DNA of 34,790 nt from Bdellovibrionales bacterium (GTDB taxonomy: Bacteria; Bdellovibrionota; Bdellovibrionia; Bdellovibrionales; UBA1609), in assembly GCA_014323935.1 (NCBI GenBank), contig JACOND010000002.1, positions 1-34,790 of the forward strand. The letters run 5' to 3'. The translations under genes and the position numbers were made by a program. Numbering within the stretch: position 1 is the first letter of the stretch; each line of letters begins with the position of its first letter. Positions 1-9,600 of this stretch are shown here, piece by piece. Below the pieces are notes generated by a model that worked only from the letters and a program-made list of their open reading frames with translations, did not search any database and was not told the DNA's origin.

Positions 1-593
1 TCAAGACTTTTCATTTCTGTTATAGCAACTGCAGTAAAACTATCTTGTTTTGCTGAAGATTGTTTAATTGTTGATTCAATGTTTGAGGGAATAAACACGT
101 TACAAGAACTAGATTTAAAATCATGTAAAGTGCAGTTTGTTTTTACAGAGCAGGTATTACTTTGTGGAAAGAATTTTTTATAGGACTCACCAACTCTTGA
201 CTGAATTTCAGAAAAACAATCCCTATTACAAACTTGTAAAAAACTCATACAAGCTGGAATATCAATAACATTTTGTGAATTCACCAAAGGATAATTATCT
301 AATGTCCCATAGTCACTTTTAATATCAGTTTTTTTTCCAAAACCGACATCATAAATATAGGGACCAGAGGGAATAGCTCCAATAGAAACTAAATTTTCAT
401 GGTATCCACCCCATGATGTATGAAAAGCCATTTGAGATGAATAAATATAACTCAGTGAAGTTTTAGCCTCTTTCATTTTAGTTTTATTGACAGACTTTTG
501 ATAGTTGGTGGCACCAATAGCTACTAAAGTCATAATGATTGCAAGTGCTGTTAAAAGTTCTACTAAAGAAAAAGCTTTCTTGTTTTGAATCAT
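1..593 (-). CDS. Type IV prepilin-like protein (C-terminus off window)
   Basis: Reading on the minus strand from ATG at 591-593, an open frame continues to the window edge, so the C-terminus is missing. The N-terminus MIQNKKA-FSLVELLTALAIIM is a class III prepilin signal. A short basic leader is followed by a cleavage site, then Phe+1 and Glu+5, then a hydrophobic helix. Such proteins are cleaved and N-methylated by PilD and assembled in the inner membrane by type IV pilus or type II secretion machinery. The mature part has an AFHTSWGGYHENL stretch and ends a segment with YIYDVGFG, which resembles prepilins I associate with Bdellovibrionota; later it has several cysteines. The ATG overlaps the stop of the upstream gene by one base (TAATG), so the two are probably translationally coupled. 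Whether it is a major pilin, a minor pilin or a pseudopilin cannot be decided here. Confidence 0.85.
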   Translation of the reverse strand, partial: MIQNKKAFSLVELLTALAIIMTLVAIGATNYQKSVNKTKMKEAKTSLSYIYSSQMAFHTSWGGYHENLVSIGAIPSGPYIYDVGFGKKTDIKSDYGTLDNYPLVNSQNVIDIPACMSFLQVCNRDCFSEIQSRVGESYKKFFPQSNTCSVKTNCTLHDFKSSSCNVFIPSNIESTIKQSSAKQDSFTAVAITEMKSL

Positions 594-1686
594 TACCGAG
601 GACTACCTGGAGGTTGACCATCAGGACCAGGATGTGGTGGTGCTTTATAACAATTTTTTTGATGTGCTTCTATTTTGCCTGCTATGTATACCAGTTCATA
701 TTTACGTTCATATGTACCAGCTTTAATAGCCAAAAGATCCTCCGGCGTAATTAGCTTACAATTAATAAATTTACTGATATCAAGTTTAGGTTGTGGGAAT
801 TCACAAATTACCTTTCCTCTATCATCAATACCTGTAACAACTCGACCTTCTAGACAAGTTTTACTTTTTATTTTACTATCTAAATCTTTTCCACAAATCA
901 CACTTCCATTATTATCAATACCTGTAACAACCTTACCTTCTAGACATGTTTTACTGTTTATTTTACTGTCTAAATCTTTTCCACAAATCACACTTCCATC
1001 TGGTCTAATACCTTTAACAACATAACCTGCCTGACATGTTTTACTTTCTACAGCACTTCCACAAATCATACTTCCATCTTTATCAAAGCCTATGATACTT
1101 TCACCTTGTTCACAAACCTGCTGACTTTTAATCTCATCCGCACCCTCACAGCTGAAATCTTCATCCCTTAATCCTGTATAGGTTACATTAACGTCTTGTA
1201 TGCGATTTTGATTCAAAACAAAGGTTCCCATAACTTGAGTTTGATAAACTAAATATAAAGACCATCCTTTAGAACAATTGGTCTTTGAGGAACAATCACA
1301 ATTTTTTGATAAATCACTACACTTCAGCTTAAATTCAACATACCCCTCAATCCCGTATAGCTCTTTATAACTATCTAGGTGATTAGAAGAATCAGAAGCG
1401 TCTAGGTTAATTTTAGTCTTATTTGATTCATCTTTGATTTTTTTAAAAACAAGCTCATTTCCCTTATGTAAAGCTCTTTTACCTTGGAGTAAAGTATTTT
1501 TGCACCCCCCGTATCCATGATGCTTGAAATGTTTTTTTCTACATCTTTCATACCAACTCTTTGTTCTGTTTGAGTCAGCCTAGAGTTTAAATTTGAAAAC
1601 ATCTTAACGGTGCCACCAGAGATAATAAGCATGACAACTGAAGCAATAAGAACTTCTACTAAAGAAAAACCTTTGCTCATAAACAT
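593..1686 (-). CDS. Minor prepilin-like protein with cysteine repeats, split by a frameshift at a G6 tract
   Basis: Two minus-strand frames make one protein. The first (1402-1686) starts MFMSKGFSLVEVLIASVVM, a prepilin signal with Glu+5, and stays pilin-like to about MDTGG. The second frame (ending at 593) is open from about 1510 and continues the protein as CKNTLLQGKRALHKG, then a cysteine-rich stretch, then 30-residue repeats and a Pro/Gly-rich tail. The frames meet at six G (C6 on the plus strand, 1505-1510). Adding one G, or a -1 ribosomal slip there, restores about 364 residues. The first four hydrophobic turns would anchor it in the inner membrane or pilus, with the repeats exposed. Reading the second frame from 1231 as a separate gene is unlikely, because the frame is open well upstream and lacks a ribosome-binding site. 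Real options are phase variation, programmed slippage, a pseudogene or a sequencing error. Confidence 0.75.
794..1117 (-). repeat. Tandem repeats encoding about 30 residues, four units
   Basis: The protein encoded by the prepilin-like gene has four units with the pattern T-C-x-x-G-x-V-V-x-G-I followed by x-x-x-G-S-V-I-C. The two central units (about 860-1039) share long identical stretches with a 90-bp period; for example taaatcttttccacaaatca occurs at 881 and at 971. The outer units are more diverged. Near-identical central units suggest recent duplication, so the copy number may vary between strains. Confidence 0.8.
1505..1510 (-). repeat. G6 tract at the prepilin frame junction
   Basis: Six consecutive G on the coding strand, read as ACG GGG GGT GCA. 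G_GGG_GGT fits the X_XXY_YYZ pattern for -1 slippage, and the downstream frame that makes sense is exactly the -1 frame. Long G runs are rare in DNA this AT-rich. Confidence 0.7.
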
Positions 1687-1835
1687 AAACTTATCATTGC
1701 TTTCCTAATTATTCAAGTTATTTTTTAAGTTTTTTTAATTGTTTCTAATCTTCAAAAATCTAAAACTAAACCGTTATTCCTTCAATCAGGAGCTATTATT
1801 CTAGAGAGTTATTATCGTAACTTCCTAGTTGAATG

Positions 1836-1858
1836 AACTTCATACTTTGTATGAAGTT
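1836..1858. repeat. Perfect hairpin, 10-bp stem
   Basis: AACTTCATAC, loop TTT, GTATGAAGTT. On the plus strand it is followed by TCTTATATAA rather than a clean T run, so terminator function is uncertain. Confidence 0.6.
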
Positions 1859-2142
1859 TCTTATATAAAAAAACCTTTTCAAACTTTATTTATGAGTTGG
1901 AGATATTTAATTAATCTTTATCTTTTTTCAAATAAAAATTGAGAGCATGTCTAAATCATAAAGCTTCTCTTAAATTCTATTTATTTAATACAGTTTTTAG
2001 AGCTTTTCATGAAGAAGGAATAGAGTTCCTCTTTTATTTTGTGAGTTTTATACTAAAAGATTTAATTTTGTCTTATGTTATTTATGTCACAAATCCCTTT
2101 ATATAATTTAAAAAAAACTCCTTGAAGTATTTGAAACGTCAG

Positions 2143-2177
2143 ATGATTCAAAATGCCTGGATTTTGAATCATTTTTC
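2143..2177 (+). terminator. Terminator-like hairpin, 12-bp stem then T5
   Basis: ATGATTCAAAAT, loop GCCTGG, ATTTTGAATCAT, then TTTT. The stem is perfect. No plus-strand gene ends just before it, so it may end an unannotated small RNA or be a remnant of a lost gene. Confidence 0.5.
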
Positions 2178-2422
2178 CATAGATTTTTTTCAGTATCTTA
2201 AAAAAAACTTATAATTGTCCTGTAAAAATTTATATAATTATATAATTACCTATTATTATTACATAATAATAACTCCTAGTTAATGATTAAATTACTAGCC
2301 TTATTTTTCTGACAAAACTTCTTTAGCTTAATTAAGAGATTTGGTACTAACTATTAATTGGTCATTGAAACTATTTTTTTCTTGTATTTAAAAAGGTTTT
2401 ATTTTATAAAGTAATTATACCA

Positions 2423-2479
2423 CCAGTTCCGGTCTTCGGGTCGACTGGCCCCGGGAGCCTGAGCGACCGGGTTTTTTTT
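2423..2479 (+). terminator. GC-rich pseudoknot/terminator abutting the NYN start codon
   Basis: About 50 bases of roughly 70 % G+C sit in AT-rich surroundings. CCGGTC (2429-2434) pairs with GACCGG (2465-2470). Inside it TTCGGG (2435-2440) can pair with CCCGGG (2450-2455) using G-U pairs. The enclosed loop contains ACTGG (2444-2448), which is complementary to CCAGT (2423-2427), so an H-type pseudoknot is possible. G and T8 follow (2471-2479), as in an intrinsic terminator, and the ATG of the next gene begins at 2480. No Shine-Dalgarno sequence is present. It would stop most transcription before the gene unless read-through is regulated. I do not recognise it as a known RNA family. Confidence 0.7.
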
Positions 2480-3079
2480 ATGAAAATTACAGCTTTTATA
2501 GACGGTTTTAATCTTTATCATTCTTTAGTTAAAAATCCAGAAACAGAAAAATATAGATGGCTTAATTTAAAGAAGTTATGTCAGTTCTTTATTAAAAAAT
2601 CTGAAAGTTTAACAGATATTTATTATTTTACTGCCCTAGCTAAATGGAATGAAGGAAAAATTAAAAGACATCAAGAATATATAAAAGCTTTAGAGACAAC
2701 AAATGTTCAAGTGGTTCATGAGAATTTTAAACGAGTCACAAAAAGATGTAGAAAATGCTATGCAAATTATAAAACCTTTGAAGAGAAGGAAACAGATGTC
2801 AATGTAGCTTTATATTTGATAAAAATGGCATTTCAGAATAAATTTGACAAATTTTTTCTTGTAACAGGAGATACTGATTTAATTCCTGCTGTAAAAATGA
2901 TAAAGGAATATTTTCCAAAGAAAAGGTCTCATATAATTACTCCTATAAATAGTCGATCTATGAGTTTAAAAGATATAGCGGATAGCAGTTCAAAAATCAA
3001 AAAGCAACACCTTCAAGACAGTTTATTTCCAAATATAATTCAATCAGATGGAGAGATTTTAAAACCCAAACAGTGGTAA
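2480..3079 (+). CDS. NYN-domain ribonuclease-like protein
   Basis: A 199-residue protein with a NYN (LabA/PIN-like) fold. The first strand is ITAFIDGFNLYHS with Asp8. The middle acidic patch is EKETDVNVALYL (Asp106), and the third is LVTGDTDLIPAVK (Asp131, Asp133). In this family these aspartates bind the metal of a single-strand-specific RNase. A CRKCY pair near residues 90-93 is of unknown role. The start is fixed by the conserved first strand, because any later Met would remove Asp8. There is no ribosome-binding site, and a T8 terminator touches the ATG. The gene converges on the neighbouring restriction-like operon. Its substrate is unknown; tRNA- or mRNA-cleaving defence or regulatory roles are possible. 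Confidence 0.85.
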   Translation: MKITAFIDGFNLYHSLVKNPETEKYRWLNLKKLCQFFIKKSESLTDIYYFTALAKWNEGKIKRHQEYIKALETTNVQVVHENFKRVTKRCRKCYANYKTFEEKETDVNVALYLIKMAFQNKFDKFFLVTGDTDLIPAVKMIKEYFPKKRSHIITPINSRSMSLKDIADSSSKIKKQHLQDSLFPNIIQSDGEILKPKQW

Positions 3080-3309
3080 TAACTTACAGATTTTATAGTA
3101 TCATTGAAATGTATTTTTTAGTTATTAAAAGTTATCAGCAGAAGTTCCATTTTTAAAGAGAGTACATGCAAACGATACAGGCTTAAATCTCTTGATTTTT
3201 GTAAATTGTAGAAAAAGAAGGTTAGTATCTCTGTCAATTAAAGCTGTTTTATAAGCCTTCCAAAAATCTTTATTTTTTCAAGAAAAGAATGAGTTATTTT
3301 TTTTTAAGT

Positions 3310-6300
3310 TCAAGCTTTTTTTACAAGCCCCATGGAACATATAATACGAGGTCTTTCATCTATTTTTTTAACCTCTTTTTTATTTACAAGAGTTTCGCTT
3401 CTATGTTTTTCTTTAACAAGATTTAAAATTTCCTTATCTGATAATTTTCTTTTGAACATTCTTTTAAGAGTATTTTCAGACTCATTGGATAAAGGATAAT
3501 GATGAATATCTTCCATAATTTTTTCTTCCTCATCATTTTTATTAGGAATAGCCTCAAGTTTTTCAAAGATTTTTCTTCTAGGGTTTCGGCTTGTTCCTAG
3601 TCTATTAGATAAGCGGAATTTAATAGAACTTTCATGAATGTAATCTAAACCTGACTTAACGATCTCATAATGTTTTTCAGATCTTTTTAAAGCTTTTGTA
3701 TTTGGCTGACATTCTGCTATCTTTAAAAGGCTCATTTGATCTTCTTTAATACTTTCTCCTTTTTCATTAAGGTAAAGCAAGTAGTTATTGATATGAGATT
3801 TTGCAAAAAGCAAAACTCCTTCAAATTGATCTTCCTTTTTAATTTCTTTTGAGGAATGAACTACATCTGGCATATTTTTAACTTTCTTTTCCAATTCAGG
3901 GTCTTTTTTTATACCCTTATTCCATATCTCTAAGGCAAAAGAAGACAGGTCAATATCATCGATCATTTCTTTTTCCAAAGCTTCTGAATTTTCATTATAT
4001 AAGTCCATTAAAACCTGCTTTTCATTTTCAAAAAATTGTTCATCTGTTCCTATAACTTCCGCATTTTCTCTCAGCCTTTTTTGTATACGACTCCTTAAAT
4101 TTATTTGTCTTTCCAAATCCTTATCCGGCATAAAGGAGTAACAAAAAATCTTATCTGATTCTTGTCCAATTCGATCAATTCGCCCAACTCTTTGAATGAG
4201 TTTGATAACAGCCCAAGGTAAGTCATAGTTTATAACGGTATTACAATCTTGAAGGTTTTGTCCTTCACTTAAAACATCTGTTGTTATTAAAATATCAATT
4301 TCAGATTCTTCGGATTCTTTTACATCAATTTTATCTCTTTGAACTTTATTGCTAATAGGACTAAACCTTTTTATAATGGATTGAGTATTACTCATTCCTC
4401 CTGTGATAAGTTCTAATTTTTTTAATTTTCTTTTTTGAAGCTCCTTTGTTAAATACTCTCCTGTTTCCTTAGATTGAGTAAAAATTAAAACTTTTTGTTC
4501 TGTATCATTTTTAAGCAAATCCTCAAGTCTTTTTAATTTAAGATCTTTTTCTGGATTCCATTTTTTTGACTTTTCTAAAAGAGAGATAAACTGATCGGTA
4601 TCCTTTTTTAAATCTTCTCTGAGTTTATCTGTAAAATAAGAAGAAGAAATCCAACGTAAGCTAGGGCTATTTTTTTCTTTGTATTTTTTATAAGCTTCTT
4701 TCGCTTTTTCATAAAATGAATCATAATCTGTAAAAAACCAGCTTGCCTCTTCATTTTCCTCTGAAAAACCAATCATCCCTCCTTCTTTATCTTCAAAGAT
4801 ACCAGCAATAACTTCCCCTCCTTTTTCACCTATTATAAGATCTTGTTTATTTTCAAAAGCATAAATAAAAATACAATTTCTCAAAATATGTCTTTGAACA
4901 GATTGTAAAAAAGAAAATCCGCTACTTTCCAGTCTTTTAAATAAGTTAATCCGGCAAAATCCTTTAGGATGAGCTCGAGATCTTTCTAAATCTTTAAAAA
5001 GCTCTTTTTCTTCTTTTGAGAGTTCTTTTAAATTTTTCTTTTTATATCGGTTTAAATCATATCTAGCAAGTTTTAAACCACTGATCATATCTACAACTTC
5101 TTCTGAAAAAAGGTTTTTATATTGTTTATCAACTTCATACGAAATAGTTTTAACAACTCTCTCTGGAAAAAAGTTTTTTTCTCCTTTTGTTTTTTCTATA
5201 TAATACCTTCCACTTTCACTTTTTTTTCCATAATTATTTTTAATAAAACTTCTTGTCCTTCGAACTAAAAACTGAGACATAAGTTGTTGCCAATCTTCAA
5301 AGTAAGGGGATTCTTCAAAGGCTTTTAAAGAGGAAGTTAAGCCTTCAAAATGCTTTTCTTCTTCTCTTAAGTATTTGTTAGGTCTAACGCCTAAGTCTGC
5401 ATCAGAATCAATGAAAAGTCCTAACTGGCTTGATAAGTCTTTATAGGTTTTATTGTAGGGAGTCGCAGAAAGTAAAATACATTTGCTGTCATTTTTAAGG
5501 ATATAATTCTTAACTGCCTGATACCTTTTTCCATGGGGATTTCTTAAATTATGACTTTCATCTATAATAACAACATGGTATCTTGCTAACTCAGGAAGCT
5601 TGCTTTGAACTTGACTAATAGGAATTACTCTTCCTCTAATCTCCCAGTTATCTATATATTCATTCCACATAGCTTCTAAATTCTTAGGACATAAAATAAG
5701 GTTTTGCCAACCAAACTCCTCTTCTAAAATTTTAGCAACAGCAATAGCCATAAGGGTTTTTCCAAGACCTACGACATCTCCAATCAAAACGCCACCTCTA
5801 TGATAAACATAGCGAGTGGCTATACGAACCGCAGCTGATTGAAAATCAAAGAGTTTTTTCTTAAGTTTTTTTGGTATATAAAAATCTGTTAATCCTTTTC
5901 TAGCATCTTCTGAAAGATGATAAGCCATTTTCATATAAATATGATAAGGAAGTAATAACTCTTCTCCTGCCCAGCTTTCTTCAATAAGTTTTATAATTTC
6001 CCTTGAGATATCTACGCTGAATTGATCCAGCCATTTCTCATCAAACCATTGACTTAATTTTTCACAAGATTCTTGATCTAAAACATCTATATTAAGTTCT
6101 CCGTTTTTTTCCAATCCTGCATAAGTTAAGTTGCTACTTCCAAGGAAACCAATTTTCCTAGCAAATTCTGTTTGGTTAAACGTTAAGTAGAGCTTGGCAT
6201 GAAGAGGATGGCGGGTAAAACATTTCACGATGACTTTTTTTTCTTTGATTTGATGAGCTAAGTTTCTTAGAGCTTTTTCATCTTCATTAGATGGCATGCC

Positions 6301-6612
6301 CATAGTTAACTGTTTTTTAAATTTTCTAAGAGCTTCTCTTCTTAAATTTCTAGCTTTTTTATTATCCGCTTCCCAGATTTCCTCCACCTGTAAAATTTCT
6401 TTTCTTAAATGCCATTCAGGAGAATACATTCCTAAAAGAAGTCGGCATTGATTTTCTTCTCCTCCTTTGTACTTATCAATAAATCCTGCTATTTTTTTCC
6501 AACCTCTCAGATTAAAATAAGCGGTGCAAATATCAGACCTATGGGATCGATCTAAAGCATCACTTAAACCAGATAAAATAGAAACTCTTTGGTTGTCATA
6601 AATTTTGGGCAT
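3310..6612 (-). CDS. PLD-nuclease/SNF2-like helicase fusion protein
   Basis: A protein of 1100 residues. The N-terminal 200 residues form a phospholipase D-like nuclease module, with HAKLYL at about 137 and GFLGSSNLT at about 157. The acidic residue of the canonical HxK(x)4D is replaced. A superfamily 2 helicase follows: GDVVGLGKT (Walker A, about 278), DESHNLRN (motif II, about 350), SATPYN (motif III), then LITTDVLSEGQNLQ and QRVGRIDRIGQ (motifs V and VI, about 770-815). The C-terminal 250 residues are charged and unassigned. It starts 19 bp after the methyltransferase gene, with AGGAG upstream, so the two form one operon. By analogy with restriction systems and DISARM, it would translocate on DNA and cut unmodified DNA. 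DrmD-like helicases and DrmC-like PLD proteins are known separately; here both are in one chain. Confidence 0.9.
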   Translation of the reverse strand: MPKIYDNQRVSILSGLSDALDRSHRSDICTAYFNLRGWKKIAGFIDKYKGGEENQCRLLLGMYSPEWHLRKEILQVEEIWEADNKKARNLRREALRKFKKQLTMGMPSNEDEKALRNLAHQIKEKKVIVKCFTRHPLHAKLYLTFNQTEFARKIGFLGSSNLTYAGLEKNGELNIDVLDQESCEKLSQWFDEKWLDQFSVDISREIIKLIEESWAGEELLLPYHIYMKMAYHLSEDARKGLTDFYIPKKLKKKLFDFQSAAVRIATRYVYHRGGVLIGDVVGLGKTLMAIAVAKILEEEFGWQNLILCPKNLEAMWNEYIDNWEIRGRVIPISQVQSKLPELARYHVVIIDESHNLRNPHGKRYQAVKNYILKNDSKCILLSATPYNKTYKDLSSQLGLFIDSDADLGVRPNKYLREEEKHFEGLTSSLKAFEESPYFEDWQQLMSQFLVRRTRSFIKNNYGKKSESGRYYIEKTKGEKNFFPERVVKTISYEVDKQYKNLFSEEVVDMISGLKLARYDLNRYKKKNLKELSKEEKELFKDLERSRAHPKGFCRINLFKRLESSGFSFLQSVQRHILRNCIFIYAFENKQDLIIGEKGGEVIAGIFEDKEGGMIGFSEENEEASWFFTDYDSFYEKAKEAYKKYKEKNSPSLRWISSSYFTDKLREDLKKDTDQFISLLEKSKKWNPEKDLKLKRLEDLLKNDTEQKVLIFTQSKETGEYLTKELQKRKLKKLELITGGMSNTQSIIKRFSPISNKVQRDKIDVKESEESEIDILITTDVLSEGQNLQDCNTVINYDLPWAVIKLIQRVGRIDRIGQESDKIFCYSFMPDKDLERQINLRSRIQKRLRENAEVIGTDEQFFENEKQVLMDLYNENSEALEKEMIDDIDLSSFALEIWNKGIKKDPELEKKVKNMPDVVHSSKEIKKEDQFEGVLLFAKSHINNYLLYLNEKGESIKEDQMSLLKIAECQPNTKALKRSEKHYEIVKSGLDYIHESSIKFRLSNRLGTSRNPRRKIFEKLEAIPNKNDEEEKIMEDIHHYPLSNESENTLKRMFKRKLSDKEILNLVKEKHRSETLVNKKEVKKIDERPRIICSMGLVKKA

Positions 6613-6631
6613 AAGATTTCATACTCCTTTC

Positions 6632-9600
6632 TTACCTAGCTTTATCTAAAAAACGATCTTTTTTAAAAGCCTCAAGGGCATACTCTTTTAGAGTTTGTAG
6701 ACGTTTTTGATTTCTACCTGTTGTAAAAGTACTAAGAATATATTCAAATTCATCAAAAGTTAAACCATAGATATAAGCAACTATTGCATCTATGTCCCCT
6801 TGTATTTTCAGACGTTCTTGCTCTTCTACTACGCCTCCTCTTGAAATATCTATTTCATCAGCTAGTTCATCAAATTCTTTTCCAATACAAGTTAACTTTG
6901 CTGATCTTTCAACCAGTTCTTTAAAGTAATAATCTTTTTCCATGAGTCTTGGAATATGTAGAGGAAGAATATATTTTTTATTAATAGCAGAAGATACTTT
7001 TTGCCGGATAAAATAATCCACTACAAAACTGTTAAAAAAAGATTGAAGTAATAAAAGATATTTATTATTTGAGGAAAACCTAGTCTCTTCTTGAACAATT
7101 TGTAGTTTATTTTTTAGATTGGATTTAATAGAAACAGCATGTAAGGTGTTTGAAAGAAAACAATTTTTTGGGATAACAGCAGAAATCAAAGTTCTTTCAT
7201 TTGTATTGCTTGCAATAGATCGGAAAACTAAACGGTAGTTTTTATAATATTTATTTTTAAAGCTTTTGCTTTTTCCTTCTCTGACTTTTATAGCATTTTT
7301 ACTAACATACCTTCGATGAGATAACTTATAATTAAATTCATATTGGTAGATAGTTGATCCTTTATAAAGAGGGAAATCATCATTAGATCGTTTCTCAGTT
7401 TGAAATAAATGAAAATCGATTGTTTCATCAAATTCTCTGTAAATATCAGCTGTCCATAAACCTTCAATAGATTTTCCTAATTCAGGAAAGAATCTTGCTT
7501 TTTTAAGTATAGTTCTATCCTTTAGATTTTTAAATTCAATAATAGAGAGATCACGAGGAGAAAATTTTTTAATTTCTTTAATAGATTGTTTCATTTTTGG
7601 ATTTTTAGGAAACTCGTTTTCATCAAGAATTTTTAAGTCTCTCTCCATAAATTGACAAGGAAATTCATCTTGTGGTTTGTCTTTTTTTAAATTCAAAAGT
7701 AAAAATTTAAACTGAGGATGAACTCCTTCAAAGATTTTACCTTTTCCATAACTCATTTGATTTTGAAAATCAATTAAGCCTTCAATTTTTACTTTACTAA
7801 AAAGGATTCCCTTTCTTAAGCCAACAGCCCCATCATCTTTATGTAAACCACTTGGAAGAACAATACCTAAACGCCCTCTTTTGTTTAAAAGTTCAAAACA
7901 TCTCTCTGTAAATAATTTATATGTATCAGGGTCAGATGAAGATTTTTTTTCTGTTCCATCTAACTGTGTTAATATCCCAGATTGATACTGATATTGTGCT
8001 TTAAAGTAATCCCTTTGAAAACAATAATATTCCTTTGTTTTATAGTAATCTTCTCTTATTTTTGAATCTTTTAATAATTCTAACTTCTTTCTTTCTAATA
8101 AGGATTTTTTTGTTTTTTTCTTTTTTATCTTTGAATCATGTTTAGCAAAAAACTCTTTATCTTCTAATTGAACTTTTTCCCATGGAGGATTGGTAATAAT
8201 AATATCAAAACCCCCACGATGTATAATCTTATTAAAGGCAAAGTCCCAGTGAAATGGATTTAAATTCCTAGATCCTTCTTTCCTAGAAAAATCCTCTGGT
8301 TGAACCATTCTTTTATTTTCCTTCTTTCCTTGAATGTTTATTTCAGTGTATTTTAATCCTTTTTTATTACATTTATCTGCTAAAATGCGGTTAAGTTTAG
8401 AGCTGTTCTTATTAAGAAAGTTTGATATTTTAGTCTTTAATGCTTTTAACTTTTTAAAAGATAAATTCTTATTTTTATATTCACTTACAAGCCTGTTATA
8501 ATTCTCTTTTATTTTTTCATAGGATTCACCTAAAACCGCATCCCATTGAAGTTGTTCCTCATTTTCTTCCTTCAAAAAACCTATAAGAGAACTCCCACAC
8601 ATAATGTTAAAATCTATATTAGGTAAGGGTTCTAATTCTTCTATTTCTAAAGCAGAACTCACAAGGGAGAGAAAAAGCCTTAGCTTACAAACTTCTGTCG
8701 CCTCTTTCATGATATCTAAGCCATAAAGATTTTTAAGAATAATATTCTTTTTAACTCCATATAAAAGACTTTTATTTGTTTCTTTAAAATCCTCAAAATA
8801 AATTTCCAGTTCTCTATCTTCTAAAGTTTCTATCTTTTTCATAATAGGAGTATAAATATCAATTAACTCCTTTAAAGCAGAAACTAAAAAAGCTCCTGAG
8901 CCAACGGCTGGATCTAAAACTGTTAAAGTGTTAAGAATGCTATTTTCATGAGTTAAAAGCAATTTACATAAGTTAGCATCTAAATAATTTAACATAGTCT
9001 CTATGGATTCAAATTTATATCCTTTAGCATTAACTTTATCTAGTACGCATTTTTGAATAGTGTTTCGGCTTAAATAACTTGTGATTTCATCTCTTGTATA
9101 AAAAGCCCCAAGATTTTTTTGTTGCAATTCATTGATATATTTTTCAAATATATATCCCATAATATCTGGACTGATTTCATTATCAGGTTTTCCTTCTTTT
9201 CCTTGTAAGCTCCAGTCATATTTGTTAAAAATTTCAAAGGTTTCTTCAAAGGCTTTATCTTGAATTTTAATTTTATTTTTATATTTTTCTTCAATAGAGT
9301 GAGGAACAAACAAGCCTCCATTTAGATATTTAATTTCTCCAAGAACTTTTTTTGCTTCTTCGCCTCTCTCTTTTGGTTTTTTTGCAAAACCTTCAAAGAA
9401 CAGAAGTGTCAGAAACTTTGAATAATAAACATTCTGTTCTCTTTGTTGGCTTTCTTGTAATTTGGTTTCTAAATAATCAAAATCATTATTTACAAAACCT
9501 TTTTTTTGAAGAAACCAAATAAACATCATTCGGTTCAATATCAAAGAAGCAAACCATTTTTTTTCTTCTTTATTTTCTATTCCTTCTATATATTTCAAAA

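Larger units (their letters stand above)
1687..2422. other. Gene-poor region with hairpins
   Basis: I see no convincing gene here. The region is very AT-rich. It holds a 10-bp stem with a TTT loop (1836-1858), a 12-bp stem with a six-base loop (2143-2172), and an AT-only inverted repeat around 2255-2274 (TTATTATTA-CA-TAATAATAA). Two sequences starting CCTAGTT (1824 and 2275) resemble the ends of the insertion element at 30110-32491. Confidence 0.5.

Noticed and set aside
1231-1231. ATG at 1231 as the start of a separate 212-residue protein
   Set aside because: The same frame is open well upstream with cysteine-rich protein-like sequence, and no ribosome-binding site precedes this ATG.
9070-9321. 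83-codon ORF inside the methyltransferase gene
   Set aside because: Same strand, other frame, within a well-supported conserved protein.
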